Positions 11,140 through 23,025 of a stretch of 64,000 nucleotides of DNA are shown piece by piece. Source of the DNA: Oryza sativa Japonica Group (taxonomy: Eukaryota; Streptophyta; Magnoliopsida; Poales; Poaceae); contig NC_089045.1 in assembly GCF_034140825.1 (NCBI RefSeq), forward strand, positions 441,501 to 505,500, in the 5' to 3' direction. A program made the translations under genes and the position numbers. A model generated the notes under the pieces. It worked only from the letters and a program-made list of their open reading frames with translations. It did not search any database and was not told the origin of the DNA. Numbering within the stretch: the stretch's first letter is position 1; the number at the start of each line of letters is the position of its first letter.

Positions 11140-11371
11140 ACGGCACCGGGCGGGGGTGCCTGGGGCGGCGAAGTCGAGGGCGGAGTCGTCGGAGTCGATG
11201 TGGGAGGGCGTGGGAGATGGCGATGTGGACGAGGAAGAGGAGGGAGAGCGGGAGGACGAAGGTGGCGGCGATGCGGGCAAAGAGCGGCCGGTGGGCGCGC
11301 AGGATGGATGCCGCCTCCCTGTAGATCCCCACCACGCCCAGGAACTGCAGCTCCTCCGGCTCGCATTCCAT
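11140..11371 (-). pseudogene. Captured fragment of a plant membrane-protein gene (At1g31130/At4g19950-like)
   Basis: The start is ECEPEELQFLGVVGIYREAA, then ARIAATFVLPLSLLFLVHIA. This matches the conserved N-terminus of a plant multi-pass membrane protein family (EPEELQFLG start). The following family-like stretch (SHIDSDDSALDFAAPGTPA) is in another frame, so the fragment is shifted after about 60 codons. Only the first part of the gene is present, inside the Pack-MULE. It is unlikely to make the full protein. Confidence 0.65.
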
Positions 11372-11545
11372 TGGACTCCTTCGATTGAGGATTGGATTTG
11401 ATTTGGATTCCTCGTCCGCTACACTGTCAGTAGCTTATTAATTTGGTAGGTAGCTAACGAAACGAGATGAGATGAGCTTGAGATGGGATTGGGGATTGGG
11501 GAATTTTGGAGAAGTAGTCGTACGTAAGCAATTGGTTGGGGAAGC

Positions 11546-11806
11546 GAGGTCTCGGACACGGCAGCGTCGGTCGAGTGCGCGGTCTGCCTCAGCGTCGTCG
11601 ACGAGGAGGAGGTGAGGCAGCTCCTGGCGTGCGGGCATGTGTTCCACTAGGAGTGCATCGACATGTGGCTCTCGTCCCACGCCTCGTGCCCGGTCTGCCA
11701 CGGGAAGGCCGCGCCAGCCGACGAGCTTGTCGACGCCATAACCGTGTGCATATCGGTGACGCGCGACGTCGTCGTGCCAGCCTCCTTGCCGCCGCCGAGC
11801 TCGCCC
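11546..11806 (+). pseudogene. Captured fragment of an ATL-type RING-H2 ubiquitin-ligase gene
   Basis: The reading frame contains VECAVCL, then LLACGHVFH, then ECIDMWL and SCPVC. This is a complete RING-H2 Cys/His pattern as in ATL E3 ligases. A TAG stop at 11648-11650 lies directly after the second zinc-binding His, where the family has a basic or polar residue. The N-terminal membrane segment of ATL proteins is absent. The RING is therefore interrupted and the fragment would not give an intact ligase. Confidence 0.8.
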
Positions 11807-12082
11807 GCCGCTGGCCTGAAGAAGAGAAGTGAGAAGAGAGAAGAGAGGAGAAGAAAAGAGAAAAGAAATATATGTGCAGCTGACATGTGGGCCCATGTAC
11901 TTTTTTTAAATTTTATTTTGCTGACTAGGATGCCACGTCAGCAAAACCACCCATATATACTGCTTTGGGACCTTTTATGCACGGATTGTGTGAGTTTTGG
12001 GATATACATTTCTGGTTTCGTAGTTAAAAGACCTCAAAGAAATCTCGCTGTTAAGTTGAGGGACCTCCGGTGAACTTATTCT

Positions 12083-12311
12083 TGAAAAAATGAGGCCCTA
12101 TTAACTCCTTGCTGCAAGCCACTAGCTTTCTTTTTACATCCTGGCATGTGCCAATTAATTAACCAGCTGATCACTTCCTCTTCTTAATTACTTCCTCTAT
12201 CCACAAAATTTATACCTATTACTTTTGTCATCAAGATCAAAGAGAAATTTAAATCATCTTAGATATTACAAAATCAAGGAGTGAATGTAAATATGCAACC
12301 AATGAGTATTT
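12083..12311. other. Intergenic
   Basis: AT-rich with nothing recognised, apart from a possible degenerate Stowaway-like end (TACTTCCTCTATCCACAAAA) near 12190. Confidence 0.35.
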
Positions 12312-12555
12312 AGAGCAGGTACAATAGTAGGCTATAAGCTAGCTATAAACATATTTTAAAGAGATAACAGAAGAGAGAGAAGAGCAGCGGGCTATAGATC
12401 TGCAGCCAAATACAGCACGGACTCTAAGATGTAATGTGTGTATGAAAGGTGGGACCAGATATTAATAGTTTAGTAAGCAACTATTGTATGAATTAGCTAT
12501 TACATTGGCTATAGATGATTTGGAGCTAGTAGTTGGCTATACTATTAAACTTACT
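12312..12555. mobile_element. MITE, about 244 bp
   Basis: Inverted ends GAGCAGGTACAATAGTA and TACTATTAAACTTACTC are flanked by TA. Internal subrepeats TAGGCTATAAGCTAGCTATA and GGCTATAGATG are typical of a common rice MITE. Confidence 0.65.
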
Positions 12556-13426
12556 CTAAGATGACTCCTTGGGTTCTAATCAAACATTTAATTTATCTCT
12601 TCATTTATAAGTTTTAAATGTATAAAAAACAAATATAAACAACTTATTTGAAAAAACTTAAATGTGAAATATACCATATCTAACAGCCTCATCGGTTGGC
12701 CAAATACTTTGGCTGATCAGCCAAAGCTGTCTCCAATTCAGCCAAACTTCAATGCAAATTAGTTAGCTTATTTTGCTTAAATAGCTGATCAGCCAAAGCA
12801 TTTGCCATCCGATCAGGGAATAACCTTTGTGGATGGAGGGAGCAAATGAGTACTCCATTTTAATTTACATACAATGCGTATCGTTTTAAGATGCAAATTT
12901 ACTCGAGTGCCGCCGGTTTGCTACTCCACCTACAAATATAATGTACGGATGGCAGCCAAAGTTGACTAGTACTCCAAACTGCTCCAGCTCATAGAAAATG
13001 TCAACTATAATTAACTTGGAATTGGAATTATCTATCCGATAGATGATCCCGGTTCAACGCCGTAGCACGTTCGTACGTACGGCATGAATGATGATATGGA
13101 TCAACACATGAAAAGTCAATATACTTGCATGATGTCAGCATCTAGCTCAACAAGAAAGCAACATATATATGCCATGTACTCTTACCCTTTCTCTTTCAAC
13201 TAACTTTATGTACGTCTTCTTGCATAAATCAGCCAACTAATTAAGTTCTGGAGTATATATATGTGCCGCTTCAAACTGGCGACTCATTCCGCCAACATGC
13301 AGCTAATTATGGCATAATTACCTTGTATACATATATACGTACATTGGTTCGTACGGCCGGATGAACACATGCACCGGCAATTATATTATTTAAGTCCAGC
13401 TTTCATGCTTGGTTAACAATGACGTT
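12556..13426. other. Gene-free stretch
   Basis: No gene recognised. It holds a 20-bp perfect palindrome CTTTGGCTGATCAGCCAAAG (12707-12726) with a half-copy near 12784-12800, and scattered CGTACGTACG-like runs. Confidence 0.4.
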
Positions 13427-13748
13427 ATTTTGTCATGATAATAGCGCATTGCAGCAGCAGTATTGCCAGAACGCAGCCTAAGAGCATCCGCAATGGTAAA
13501 GTAAGGTGCTATCTATAAAACATGTACATCTCAGCAATAGACTAGATTAATAGTAAATCATCTCAATAGTATGTCTACATGGGTATCAATAGCTCTCTAA
13601 TACATTGCCTCGTTTTTCTCTATAGACTATCTCCAGATTAGTAGATAACTTTGTTCTCTCTCTTCATTTAATCTCTTCCAAGTAGGAAAATATGCTGACA
13701 TGGATCTCTTATAGAGAGCCTATAGATAACCATTGTGGGTGCCCTTAG
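13427..13748. repeat. Duplicated copy of exon flank plus MITE (source 3867-4185)
   Basis: Bases 13427-13478 repeat the minus-strand exon sequence of 3867-3921 (ATTTTGTCATGATAATAGCG...), with a 3-bp gap and few changes. They are followed by a MITE copy at 13482-13744 with ends GAGCATCCGCAATGGT and ACCATTGTGGGTGCCC. Similarity stops right after the MITE's TTAG on the right, so the copied unit is one exon edge plus the inserted MITE. Confidence 0.85.
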
Positions 13749-14019
13749 TTTACTGGGGGAGGCATCATGTTGCACGGAACAGTACTGTACTACTAACGAT
13801 CTGTGTGCGCGTGGTACGCCACTATTTAATCAATCGTCATTTACTAAGGTAGCATCAACTGGAGGAGTAGTATATATGAAAGCAACTGCAATAATCATGT
13901 CCCAGTTGGAGTTACCCCTAGTTGCACATTTTCTCAAAATTTTGGTGAGGAACCTTGTGTCCCTAGATATTACGAACAGATAGTTATATTTTCATATAAA
14001 TATATTGATATCCTATATT

Positions 14020-14274
14020 TATAGTTGGCCCACGTCTTTTAATAAATTTTGATAAAGTTCTCAACTTACCTTCCTCGTTTTTTCTCGTGCATGTTTTTCA
14101 AAATATTAAACGGTGTATTTTTTTAAAAAAAAATCTATACGGAAGCTACTTTAAAAAATCATATTAATTTATTTTTTTCAAAAAAACTAATATTTAATTA
14201 ATCATGCACAAATGAGTCATCTCGTTTTACGTGTGTGAGGGATTAGCTCCTAACCCCAAGCAACTAACACAGCC
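14020..14274. mobile_element. Diverged AT-rich MITE, copy 2 of 3
   Basis: Same family as 7030-7225 and 51050-51290: TTTTTCAAAATATTAAACGG, ATATTAATTTATTTTT, TTAATTAATCATGC, and an end with GTGTGAGGG. Borders are approximate. Confidence 0.5.
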
Positions 14275-14277
14275 TTA

Positions 14278-14640
14278 GGGCCCTTTGAATCAAAGGATTC
14301 ATATAGGAATTTCATAGGATTCAAATCCTATAGGAAATTTTCCTATTTGGCCCTTTGATTCAAAGGATGGAAGCTTTCCAAATCCTATGGAATTCCTATG
14401 GAATGGCACATTGCATGTGGATTTTGGAGGAAATTTAGCAAGAGCTTCAACCTCTTGGAAAATTTTCTTTGAGTCTATCTCTCTCATTCGATTCCTGCGT
14501 TTTTCCTGCGCTCCAATCAAACGACCATTCCTGTGTTTTTCTTGTGTTTTGCAATCCTCTGTTTTACACTTCAATTCCTGTCAGAATTCTATATTTTTCC
14601 TATTTCTCTGTTTTTTCTACCCTACGATTCAAAGGGGCCC
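14278..14640. mobile_element. Tourist-like MITE, 363 bp
   Basis: Ends GGGCCCTTTGAATCAAAGG and CGATTCAAAGGGGCCC are inverted repeats flanked by TTA at 14275-14277 and 14641-14643. The interior carries further AATCCTATAGG-type inverted pieces. The TSD and TIR fit PIF/Harbinger. Confidence 0.85.
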
Positions 14641-14643
14641 TTA

Positions 14644-15329
14644 ACTTTTGTAGAATCAAAACAATTGCAGGTTAGAGTACGGTGTAGAAGAAGCCTTCCC
14701 AAGAAGAGAACGGACAAGGAGGAATTTTTACTGGAAATGCGAGCAGATAAAGATAAGCAATCAGCTGGTGCCTACTCCTGTACTTGAAGCGCCTTTTCTT
14801 TCAAGATTTTGGGTGTACATAGTGGAGTCTGGAGTGGTGGTTTGGAGCGAGTGCTTATCAGGACAGGTATGTACTGAGGAGGAGAGGATCTAGCTAGTTC
14901 ATGTTCCAGTACCAAACGGAACGGAACGGAACTGAATTCTGTCCTTTCTAGGTACGGCGTGCCACTCAGACCGACCGACCTAACCTGCTTTTTATTATTC
15001 AGTTTTTTTTCCATCTCTCCACATGCATGAACGGCTGGCCAGATATATGCTTTCACCTTTTGCTAATTGCTACTGCTTTTCGATAGCCTTTTGGCTTCAA
15101 TTGCTCGTGCCACGTCATCACTGCATTCATAATTTCATTTGCTTCTCTGTTTCCAAACATAAGCATTTTTAGGTATAAATTTTATGTGCAATATAAACAT
15201 TTTTGATACACTGATTCTAACAAATTTAAATATTTTCATCCAATCAGACGCTTAGAAGGAATCCAAGCAATTCAAAATCTAAAATTTCATCAATAAGGTA
15301 TCAAAAGCAGAGAACATTTCTCTTTAATC
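14644..15329. other. Gene-free stretch
   Basis: No gene supported. The short open frames on both strands overlap and match nothing known to me. Confidence 0.35.
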
Positions 15330-15612
15330 TTACGCCCTTTTTATTTAGGGTTATATAAGCTAGTTAATGAGTCAGAAAGTCTAAGTTTAAACAAACAAAC
15401 ATATTTTTCGTTTGTTTTTTAAAGTCATAAGTTACTATTACACTATTAAGCCAAAAATTAGTATAGAAAACTTTTTTTTTCTTATGTGAGTTAGAGGTAT
15501 GACTCCACTTTAAAACTTATGATTTTAAATTTACTGGCTTATAAATCATATGAGAAAAAAACTAACTTAAAATCTTAAGCCAATAAATCTAAGTCTAAAA
15601 AATGGCCCTTAA
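15330..15612. mobile_element. Probable MITE
   Basis: Starts GCCCTTTTTATTTAGGG and ends near AAAAAATGGCCCTTA, roughly inverted, with paired inner segments (AAGTCTAAGTTT / TAAATCTAAGTCT). The target duplication is not clear. Confidence 0.4.
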
Positions 15613-15947
15613 TATTAATTTGATTAAATAGCCTATAAATGGAGCACTACTCCAGAGACATGAGCTAAAATGGATGGTTGGTTTTAGGTATGAGCATACA
15701 TACCAAGATACGAGTTATCACTTTTGTAGATATGCTCAAGCTAGTGGCTGCCTGCATGATGGACAGATAGCTTATTCCTTGTGTGTCTCATTCATGCTTT
15801 CTATCGAAGTGGAGAGACAAATACCTAATATGCTTTTATTTCAAAAGAAAAACTAATATGTTGGCTTTTAGAATTCTTTTACTATATCATCAACCTGATT
15901 AGATTTGAAACAAATCAAACATAATTTGATATACTTTCATCCCTATA
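15613..15947. other. Gene-free stretch
   Basis: AT-rich. A short open frame at 15674-15856 has no recognisable homology and no coding signature. Nothing else was seen. Confidence 0.3.
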
Positions 15948-16105
15948 ACCCCTCTGTCAAAAAAAAACAACTACTAAGATGTGACACGTCCTCTCTATGT
16001 CCAGATTTGTTGTACTAGGATATATCACATCCTCTCTATATCCAGATTTGTTGTACTAGGATGTGTCACATCCTAATACTAGGTTGCCTTTTTTGACAGA
16101 GGGAG
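15948..16105. mobile_element. Stowaway MITE with internal tandem repeat
   Basis: Ends ACCCCTCTGTCAAAAAA and TTTTTTGACAGAGGGAG are flanked by TA. Inside, a unit of about 50 bases (TCCTCTCTATGTCCAGATTT ...) occurs twice. Confidence 0.75.
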
Positions 16106-17032
16106 TACATACATATATATTACACAAAATATGATTGGCAACGGCATGATACCGCGGTTGAACAACACGAGTACATCTCTACTACTATAAAATCGCAGAC
16201 GACATGTTCCCTCTCCCTCACATCACTCGCATAACCACCCATCCTCAAAAAAAACAAAGAAAAATCAAACTATTGGTTAAAAGGAAAAAAATCGGTTCAA
16301 AAATACCGGTCAGATTGTTTCGGTCTATGGGCTCATGCAACCTATTCTCATATGGTCCTGTTGTAATGTATGAGCATGGCACCGATCATGCTCTTGTAAA
16401 GGTTAAAAAGTAAAAACCGTTGTACGCAATATGTTACATGTGACTACTTATGTACCACTATCTAACTGTGACTGTATCTGTATGTGTTCGATGATGTATG
16501 TAATGTGGAAAAATAATTATATATCAAATCATCATTTTTGGAAGTATACAAATTTTTGAAAGTATAATAATTATATAATTATATCATTTTTTGAAGTATA
16601 CAAATGCTGAAAATTTTCACAATAACAAATCATCGTCACGAGAACGACATGCGAACACTCAACTAGTTCGCGCTGAAACCTTGCGAACTATAGCCATGGT
16701 CAATAAGATCAGATGTGGACACCACAAAATTGCAAGAATTCGCACAGGCATGAAGCGAAGTAATTTTATAGGGCCGCGAGATGGCATATTTTCTATGTAA
16801 ACTGGGCCGTGTGGTCACGAGCTCGCACCATGTCTGCATGCACTCGTTCGGGTCAGTCCGAGGACATCATCGACTTTGCATCCCATCTGCTTGAACTCGT
16901 CTGGATGCTGGCGCATGATGTCGTCAATCAAATATGATCACAATTATACAGAAAGGTAGGTGGATTTAATTACATTATTACACTGGTTTATTATGTTGGC
17001 TCGGCATTTGCCAACTCAAATGCAGCAAAGTA
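16106..17032. other. Gene-free stretch
   Basis: Open frames at 16204-16413 and 16591-16800 have no recognisable homology. Around 16500-16620 AATTATAT and GAAGTATACAAAT words repeat. No gene is supported. Confidence 0.35.
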
Positions 17033-17276
17033 CTCCATCCGTTTCAGGCTATAAGATGTTTTGACTATTAAACTACTTCAAGTTTGACTAAGTTTATAGA
17101 TAAATATAATAATATTTGTAACACCAAATTAGCTTCATTAAATCAATAATTAAATATATTTTCATAATAAATTTTTCTTGAGTTGAAAATATTCTTTTTT
17201 CTACAAACTTAATCAAACTTAAAATAATTTGACTTTGACCAAAATTAAAACGTCTTATAACCTGAAACGGAGGTAG
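17033..17276. mobile_element. Stowaway MITE, about 244 bp
   Basis: Ends CTCCATCCGTTTCAGGCTAT and AACCTGAAACGGAGGTAG (inverted), TA on both sides, and the usual TTTGACTAAGTTTATAGA interior of rice Stowaway elements. Confidence 0.8.
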
Positions 17277-18192
17277 TAGCTCACAAGTTTGCTGAGTTAT
17301 ATGATGCCGTCTTTAAACTGACCCTCGCGTTCTCAAGCAATAGTCCCCGCTATGCTGAAGACAACATGGTATATTTGTGCACGCTAATTAGAAGTCATAT
17401 ATTAATGTAAATTCAGGGAAAAAAGGTATATTTTTAAATCTTTTTGCATATAACGTGTGCGTGCAAGCAGAAAAAGAAAATGAGAAGGAAAACGTTATGC
17501 AAACAGAAAGTAGATGCAGAACCCACGGATTGAGTGCAATGGCGACTCCCTTCCTTCACCCAAGCCGAGCCGTCCCCGGGGTGCACGGGACCAGTCAACA
17601 ACTCCCCCAAGTGCAGCGCGTCCTCTTCCACTTCCAACATCTACTATCTTTTCTCACGCTTTTTCCGTTACCCGCGAAGAGCTGAATACGAGGAGGGCCC
17701 ATGCGTCGGTGGGTAGGGTGAAAAGATTCCATGGGTAGAAGGAGTAGTTGTGTGATTTCGTACGAGTCCGCACTCACAAGCTGTACGATCCGTTCCGTTC
17801 GTCCTTTGATCCTTTTCTATCTCTCCTCCCCCGCATCGCCCCCTCCCCACTTGACTCTCTCCACTCGCCTTCGCTTTCCACTTCTACCCCACCCTGTACT
17901 CTCTCCGTACATTACCGTCCCTTCCCCACATTTACCATTCCACCCCCACATGACCACGTATATTACCGTCCTTTGCCAGCCATGCTTGTACTTGGACGAG
18001 GGGCAAATACGGTAACCCAGCTGGTGACCTCTCCTCACCCAGATCGAGGCGCCGCCGGGGCACTCTCGTCATCTCATCTCCCCCTTGTTTCGTTTCTTCC
18101 TCCCTTCTTCTCCTTCTCCACATGCGCCGCGCCAAACGCCCACCATTATTACTACCTTCCCTTCCCTTCTTCTTGTTGCAGTCAACCTCGCC
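17277..18192 (+). promoter_or_regulatory. Intergenic, then promoter and leader of the F-box/LRR gene
   Basis: From about 17770 the sequence is pyrimidine-rich (CTCTCCTCCCC, CTTCCC runs), as in grass leaders, up to the start codon at 18193. Open frames here exist on both strands by composition. No TATA box or transcription start could be assigned with confidence. Confidence 0.4.
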
Positions 18193-21100
18193 ATGGCCTC
18201 GCCTATGCCAACGCCTACCCACCGCGTCAAGCGCCGCCGCCTCGACCTCTCCCCGCCCCCGCACCTCAACGACCTCGCCGACGAGCTCCTCTTCCTCATC
18301 CTCGACCGTGCCGCCGCCCATGACCCCCGCGCCCTCAAGTCCTTCTCCCTCGTCTCCCGCGCCTGCCACGCCGCCGAGTCGCGCCACCGCCGCGTACTCC
18401 GCCCCTTCCGCCCCGACCTCCTCCCCGCCGCGCTCGCCCGCTACCCCGCCCTCTCCCGCCTCGATCTCTCCCTCTGCCCGCGCCTCCCCGACGCCGCCCT
18501 CGCCGCGCTCCCCGCCGCGCCGTCCGTCTCCGCCGTCGACCTCTCCCGCTCCCGGGGGTTCGGCGCCGCCGGCCTCGCCGCGCTCGTCGCCGCGTGCCCC
18601 AATCTCACGGACCTCGACCTCTCCAATGGCCTCGACCTCGGGGATGCCGCGGCGGCGGAGGTGGCCAAGGCGCGCCGCCTGCAGAGGCTCTCGCTGTCGC
18701 GATGCAAGCGCATCACTGACATGGGGCTCGGATGCATCGCCGTCGGATGCCCCGACCTGCGCGAGCTCTCGCTCAAGTGGTGCATCGGGGTCACTCATCT
18801 CGGACTAGACCTCCTCGCCCTCAAGTGCAACAAGCTCAACATCCTGGATCTCTCCTACACCATGGTACTTGTGCCTTGCCTCTTCATCTCTCTGTTCCAT
18901 TTCATTTACTGTATTTCTTATTGTACCTAGACGACAGAAAGGGAAAAAAGAACTCCCTTTTCCCCTTCCATTCGCTTCTTGATTTCAAGGTCAGGTTTTT
19001 TTTTTAGGAAACTTAATTTAGTGGTTTTTTTTTTCTTGTTCTTGTTTGTGAATCTGCCGGTTCTCTGCACCTGACATGAATATTGCCCACAAAATAACAT
19101 TAGCCTATGATGACAGAAGCGCTTTGGAAATTGGACTATTCTTGATCTGCAGATGCTCTTATCTATACCCAAAATGATATTTGCCTCACCTTTTCAATTG
19201 TCAGAACCAGTAGTAACTACTTCTCCCGTTGATTTGTTTTATCATCATTTTTTGGTTATAGGTTAATTATTTGCCCTGCAGTTTAGATCACACTCATCAG
19301 ACTAAGAAAAAATTGTTGTGCAGATTGTAAAAAAATGCTTTCCAGCCATCATGAAGCTACAAAGTCTACAAGTGTTACTACTGGTGGGATGTAATGGAAT
19401 TGATGATGATGCCCTTACTAGTCTTGATCAAGAATGCAGCAAATCACTACAGGTAATCATCAACCCCTATCTTTTTCACTGTGAGCATTGTGCTAGCTAA
19501 ATTTAAATCTGATTAATATCCTTGTTTATCGTCTTCTGCTCTGAGTATATTCAGTTAGCTTCTCATGTAAAGTAGGTTTGCAATGCTAATGTTGTAGGGA
19601 TACTAACATGTATATACCTCGTATATTGTTTGGTACATTTCAATTCAGGCTATATGGATATTGCAACTGAAACAATTTGGACTAAATCATTGTTAGCCTT
19701 CAACAATAAGAGTATCACAATTTCTGGTAACTGAGAGCTGAAATTATATCTGTACTCTTTCAGGTTCTTGATATGTCAAATTATTACAATGTCACTCATG
19801 TCGGTGTTCTGTCCATTGTGAAGGCAATGCCGAATCTGTTGGAACTCAATCTATCATACTGCTCTCCTGTAAGTAGCCCACTGTCTAGTTTTATCACCTG
19901 AACAATTGGACATAACTTGAGCTCAGTTTATCTACACTTTTCTTGTGGCAGGTTACTCCTTCTATGTCAAGCAGCTTCGAAATGATTCATAAATTGCAGA
20001 CACTGAAGCTGGATGGTTGCCAATTCATGGATGATGGATTAAAATCCATTGGGAAATCCTGTGTTTCTTTGAGGGAGTTAAGTCTGAGCAAATGTTCTGG
20101 AGTGACAGACACAGATCTTTCTTTTGTCGTGCCAAGACTGAAAAATTTGCTGAAGCTGGATGTTACTTGTTGTCGCAAAATCACTGATGTTTCATTAGCT
20201 GCCATCACAACCTCATGCCCCTCCCTCATCTCTCTGAGAATGGAGTCCTGTAGCCTTGTTTCCAGCAAAGGACTACAGCTGATTGGAAGGCGCTGCACTC
20301 ACTTGGAGGAATTGGATCTTACTGACACTGATTTGGATGATGAAGGTTTGAAAGCTCTCTCTGGATGCAGCAAACTTTCAAGCCTAAAAATTGGCATATG
20401 CTTGAGGATAACTGATGAGGGCCTTAGACACGTTAGCAAGTCCTGTCCAGATCTCCGAGATATCGATTTGTACAGGTTATTCCCTACACATTGCATATTT
20501 GATTTCCTTTCCTTCCGTGATAGGAGCCAAGACTAACTAATAGCCTCTCTTTCAGGTCTGGGGCGATCAGTGATGAAGGGGTTACTCATATAGCTCAAGG
20601 ATGCCCAATGTTAGAGTCTATCAATTTGTCCTACTGCACAAAATTAACAGACTGTTCACTGAGATCACTTTCAAAATGCATAAAGCTGAACACATTGGAG
20701 ATTCGTGGCTGCCCCATGGTTTCATCTGCTGGTCTCTCGGAAATTGCCACAGGATGCAGGCTACTTTCTAAGCTTGATATCAAGAAATGCTTTGAGATCA
20801 ATGACATGGGAATGATTTTCCTTTCCCAATTCTCTCACAACCTCCGGCAGGTATTAGCCCATTCTGCTGTAAAAGAAATAATCGCAATACCGTGCTTCCA
20901 ATTGTCTTAATAACATCTCCTCATCACTGCAGATAAACTTGTCATATTGTTCGGTCACCGACATTGGGCTTATATCCCTTTCAAGCATATGTGGCTTGCA
21001 GAACATGACCATTGTGCATTTAGCGGGTGTTACGCCTAATGGACTGATAGCTGCTCTTATGGTCTGTGGTTTGAGAAAAGTGAAGCTTCATGAAGCATTC

Positions 21101-21410
21101 AAATCCATGGTGCCATCACATATGCTCAAAGTTGTTGAAGCCCGTGGTTGTCTTTTCCAGTGGATTAATAAACCCTACCAGGTATTCTACTATATTTCTT
21201 TTCTGGTTATACAAAGTAAGATGCTAGTCGGTTTACTTGTGTAGAAGAATTGAAGTGCAAAATAGTTCACCCTTGCGTTTTGGCCATGTTCATTAACTGG
21301 TATGCAGTTTATTAGAAAGCAGTGTCTAATAACAGGTGTGGTCTTGGCAGGTTGCGGTAGAACCGTGTGATGTATGGAAGCAGCAGTCGCAGGATTTGCT
21401 TGTACAGTGA
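18193..21410 (+). CDS. F-box/LRR-repeat protein (FBL3-like)
   Basis: Likely substrate-binding subunit of an SCF ubiquitin ligase, binding SKP1 by its F-box and a target by its LRRs. Seven exons join in frame: 18193-18864, 19324-19452, 19764-19868, 19952-20475, 20556-20850, 20933-21181 and 21351-21410. They give about 677 residues. The F-box is near residues 20-65 (LNDLADELLFLILDR ... SLVSRACHAAESRHRR). It is followed by about 17 cysteine-containing LRRs of the L-x2-L-x-L-x2-C-x2-ITD type (LQRLSLSRCKRITDMGL, LLKLDVTCCRKITDVSL). This arrangement and length match plant FBL3/At5g01720-type proteins. The ATG at 18193 is preferred over an upstream in-frame ATG (18085) because the F-box follows closely and the context GCCATGG is good. 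Confidence 0.92.
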
Positions 21411-21790
21411 AATGTTTCAAAGATAAACGTTGTGGAAACTGGGGCGTGTTTTGTGGTGTTGAATTTATCTAGAGCAATATCTCCAGTCCTAGAGAATGAG
21501 CTCCAAAAGTTTTGTGCCATAACTGGCTGAATAGTGTATTGAATTGCTGACGGTAGTATTGTCAGAACAACATACTAGTACTGGTATTTTGCTTGTATGC
21601 CAGTGGAGGCGAGGGAGGTTATATTCTTGCTGTGTTGTATATAGCGCAGGTAGGAATCAACAATCAAAGAGAGATCATTGGGGTAAAGCATGTTGTAAGT
21701 AGTGCGGAGTATGTGATATGCCTTGCTGTGCCTTTTTGATGCACAATTTGATTAATGGAATGGAACATTGCATTCTCACTATAATTTGGT
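21411..21790 (+). other. 3' untranslated region of the F-box/LRR gene
   Basis: Sequence after the TGA at 21408-21410, with an AATGGAATGG-type polyadenylation-like region near 21755-21770. The end is not precisely located. Confidence 0.4.
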
Positions 21791-23025
21791 TGTTCCATCT
21801 CCTAGTGTTTTATGTGGAGTGTTATCTGGAATGAGGTCTCATAGCTTCCTTGCCTGAATAAAGGCACTGAACACTATATTGGTTTTCTGCGAAGGTCTGA
21901 ATGCTAGCTAGTTGAGAGCTGAGACATGGTAGCGGGCGGTTTTGTCAGGCATGCCCGGACTGCACGGGTTCTTGTTGGTTGTTGCTACTCCAGTTCATCT
22001 CTCCCAGCAGAAAGATGGAGTCATTTACACAGTAAGGTTCCATGCATGGTCCAATGCATAAAAATGCTTATCACTATTTAACTTTTGCTGGTGTTGGGCA
22101 ATTGTCTCCAAGGACCGGGGAAATAGGTGAGGGCAATTGTCATAAAAATGCAAGTCACAAGTCGATGTTACAACTGAAATATGTGAGAGGAGGGAACATC
22201 AACAACAGGTAGGCACGGTGTAAAGCATTGAAGACTGAAGCGGAGGAGGATGGATGGTGCGCAGCGCAATGCAAAACTGCAGATGCATGCAGGTAGGCGA
22301 TTCAGCAGTTGATTCTGGAGCTGAGAAAATAAATAAATACTCTAATTGCAAGCAACCAACGTCCCAACCCAACCAACAGTTGTAATAATGAGCAACTTCC
22401 GTCCATCCGCAACTACTGTATACTCCTGTATACTCTACTATCCATCATCGCCGTTGTGCACAGGGATCCCTCCATCTCCACGTACTTCTCCACGCCTCCA
22501 TCGATGGATCAGAATTCAGATACAGCTCACTTCATCTTCAGAGAAAACCTCGTATCCTTTTACAACACTGCATTGCATTTGCACTGTCATTTCCTTCCTT
22601 TCAGTTTTACTGTGTAGTTTCATCTGCAGTATAGTAGACTAGTACACATATACACTGGTAGTCGATCAACATAAAAGATGGTAGTAGTAAGATGTTGTCC
22701 TGAAATTTTCAGTCATGAAGGACGAAATGCTCCAACCTTACCTTACCTGTACGACAGGCATGCATGTTACTCCAGTAGTGAGGTGGTTCGTTGTATGGCC
22801 GACGCGGCGAGTCACCAAGACGATAGACAGCCGGCCTGGCCATCATCGATGCACATCCGTCGCCATTAATGGCCGATGGATGGGGTGCCTGATGCCCAAC
22901 ATCACCATCAATGATAAAACAACAAAACTACTTCAACCACCCCTACGCATTCAACTCCATTCTACTCTCTCTACCCCCTCCTTCCTTCCTTCCTTCCTAG
23001 GGGAGCATCAGCAGCAGCAGAAGCA
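21791..23025. other. Intergenic and promoter of the PP2C gene
   Basis: No gene recognised. A CCTTCCTTCCTTCCTTCCT run at 22979-22998 and a purine/CAG-rich leader (AGCAGCAGCAG) directly precede the PP2C start. Confidence 0.4.

Larger units (their letters stand above)
10719..12082. mobile_element. Pack-MULE carrying pieces of two host genes, about 1.36 kb
   Basis: Inverted ends of about 270 bases start AATAAGTTCACCGGA (left) and finish TCCGGTGAACTTATT (right). They run inward through GACATGTGGGCCCAT and the shared GGCCAGCGGCGGGC. A clean target duplication was not seen; only A-rich 9-mers flank it. The GC-rich interior holds a minus-strand membrane-protein fragment (11371-11140) and a plus-strand RING-H2 fragment (11546-11806), which are unrelated host genes captured in opposite orientation. 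No transposase is present. The termini resemble those of the elements at 8510 and 26263. Confidence 0.8.
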
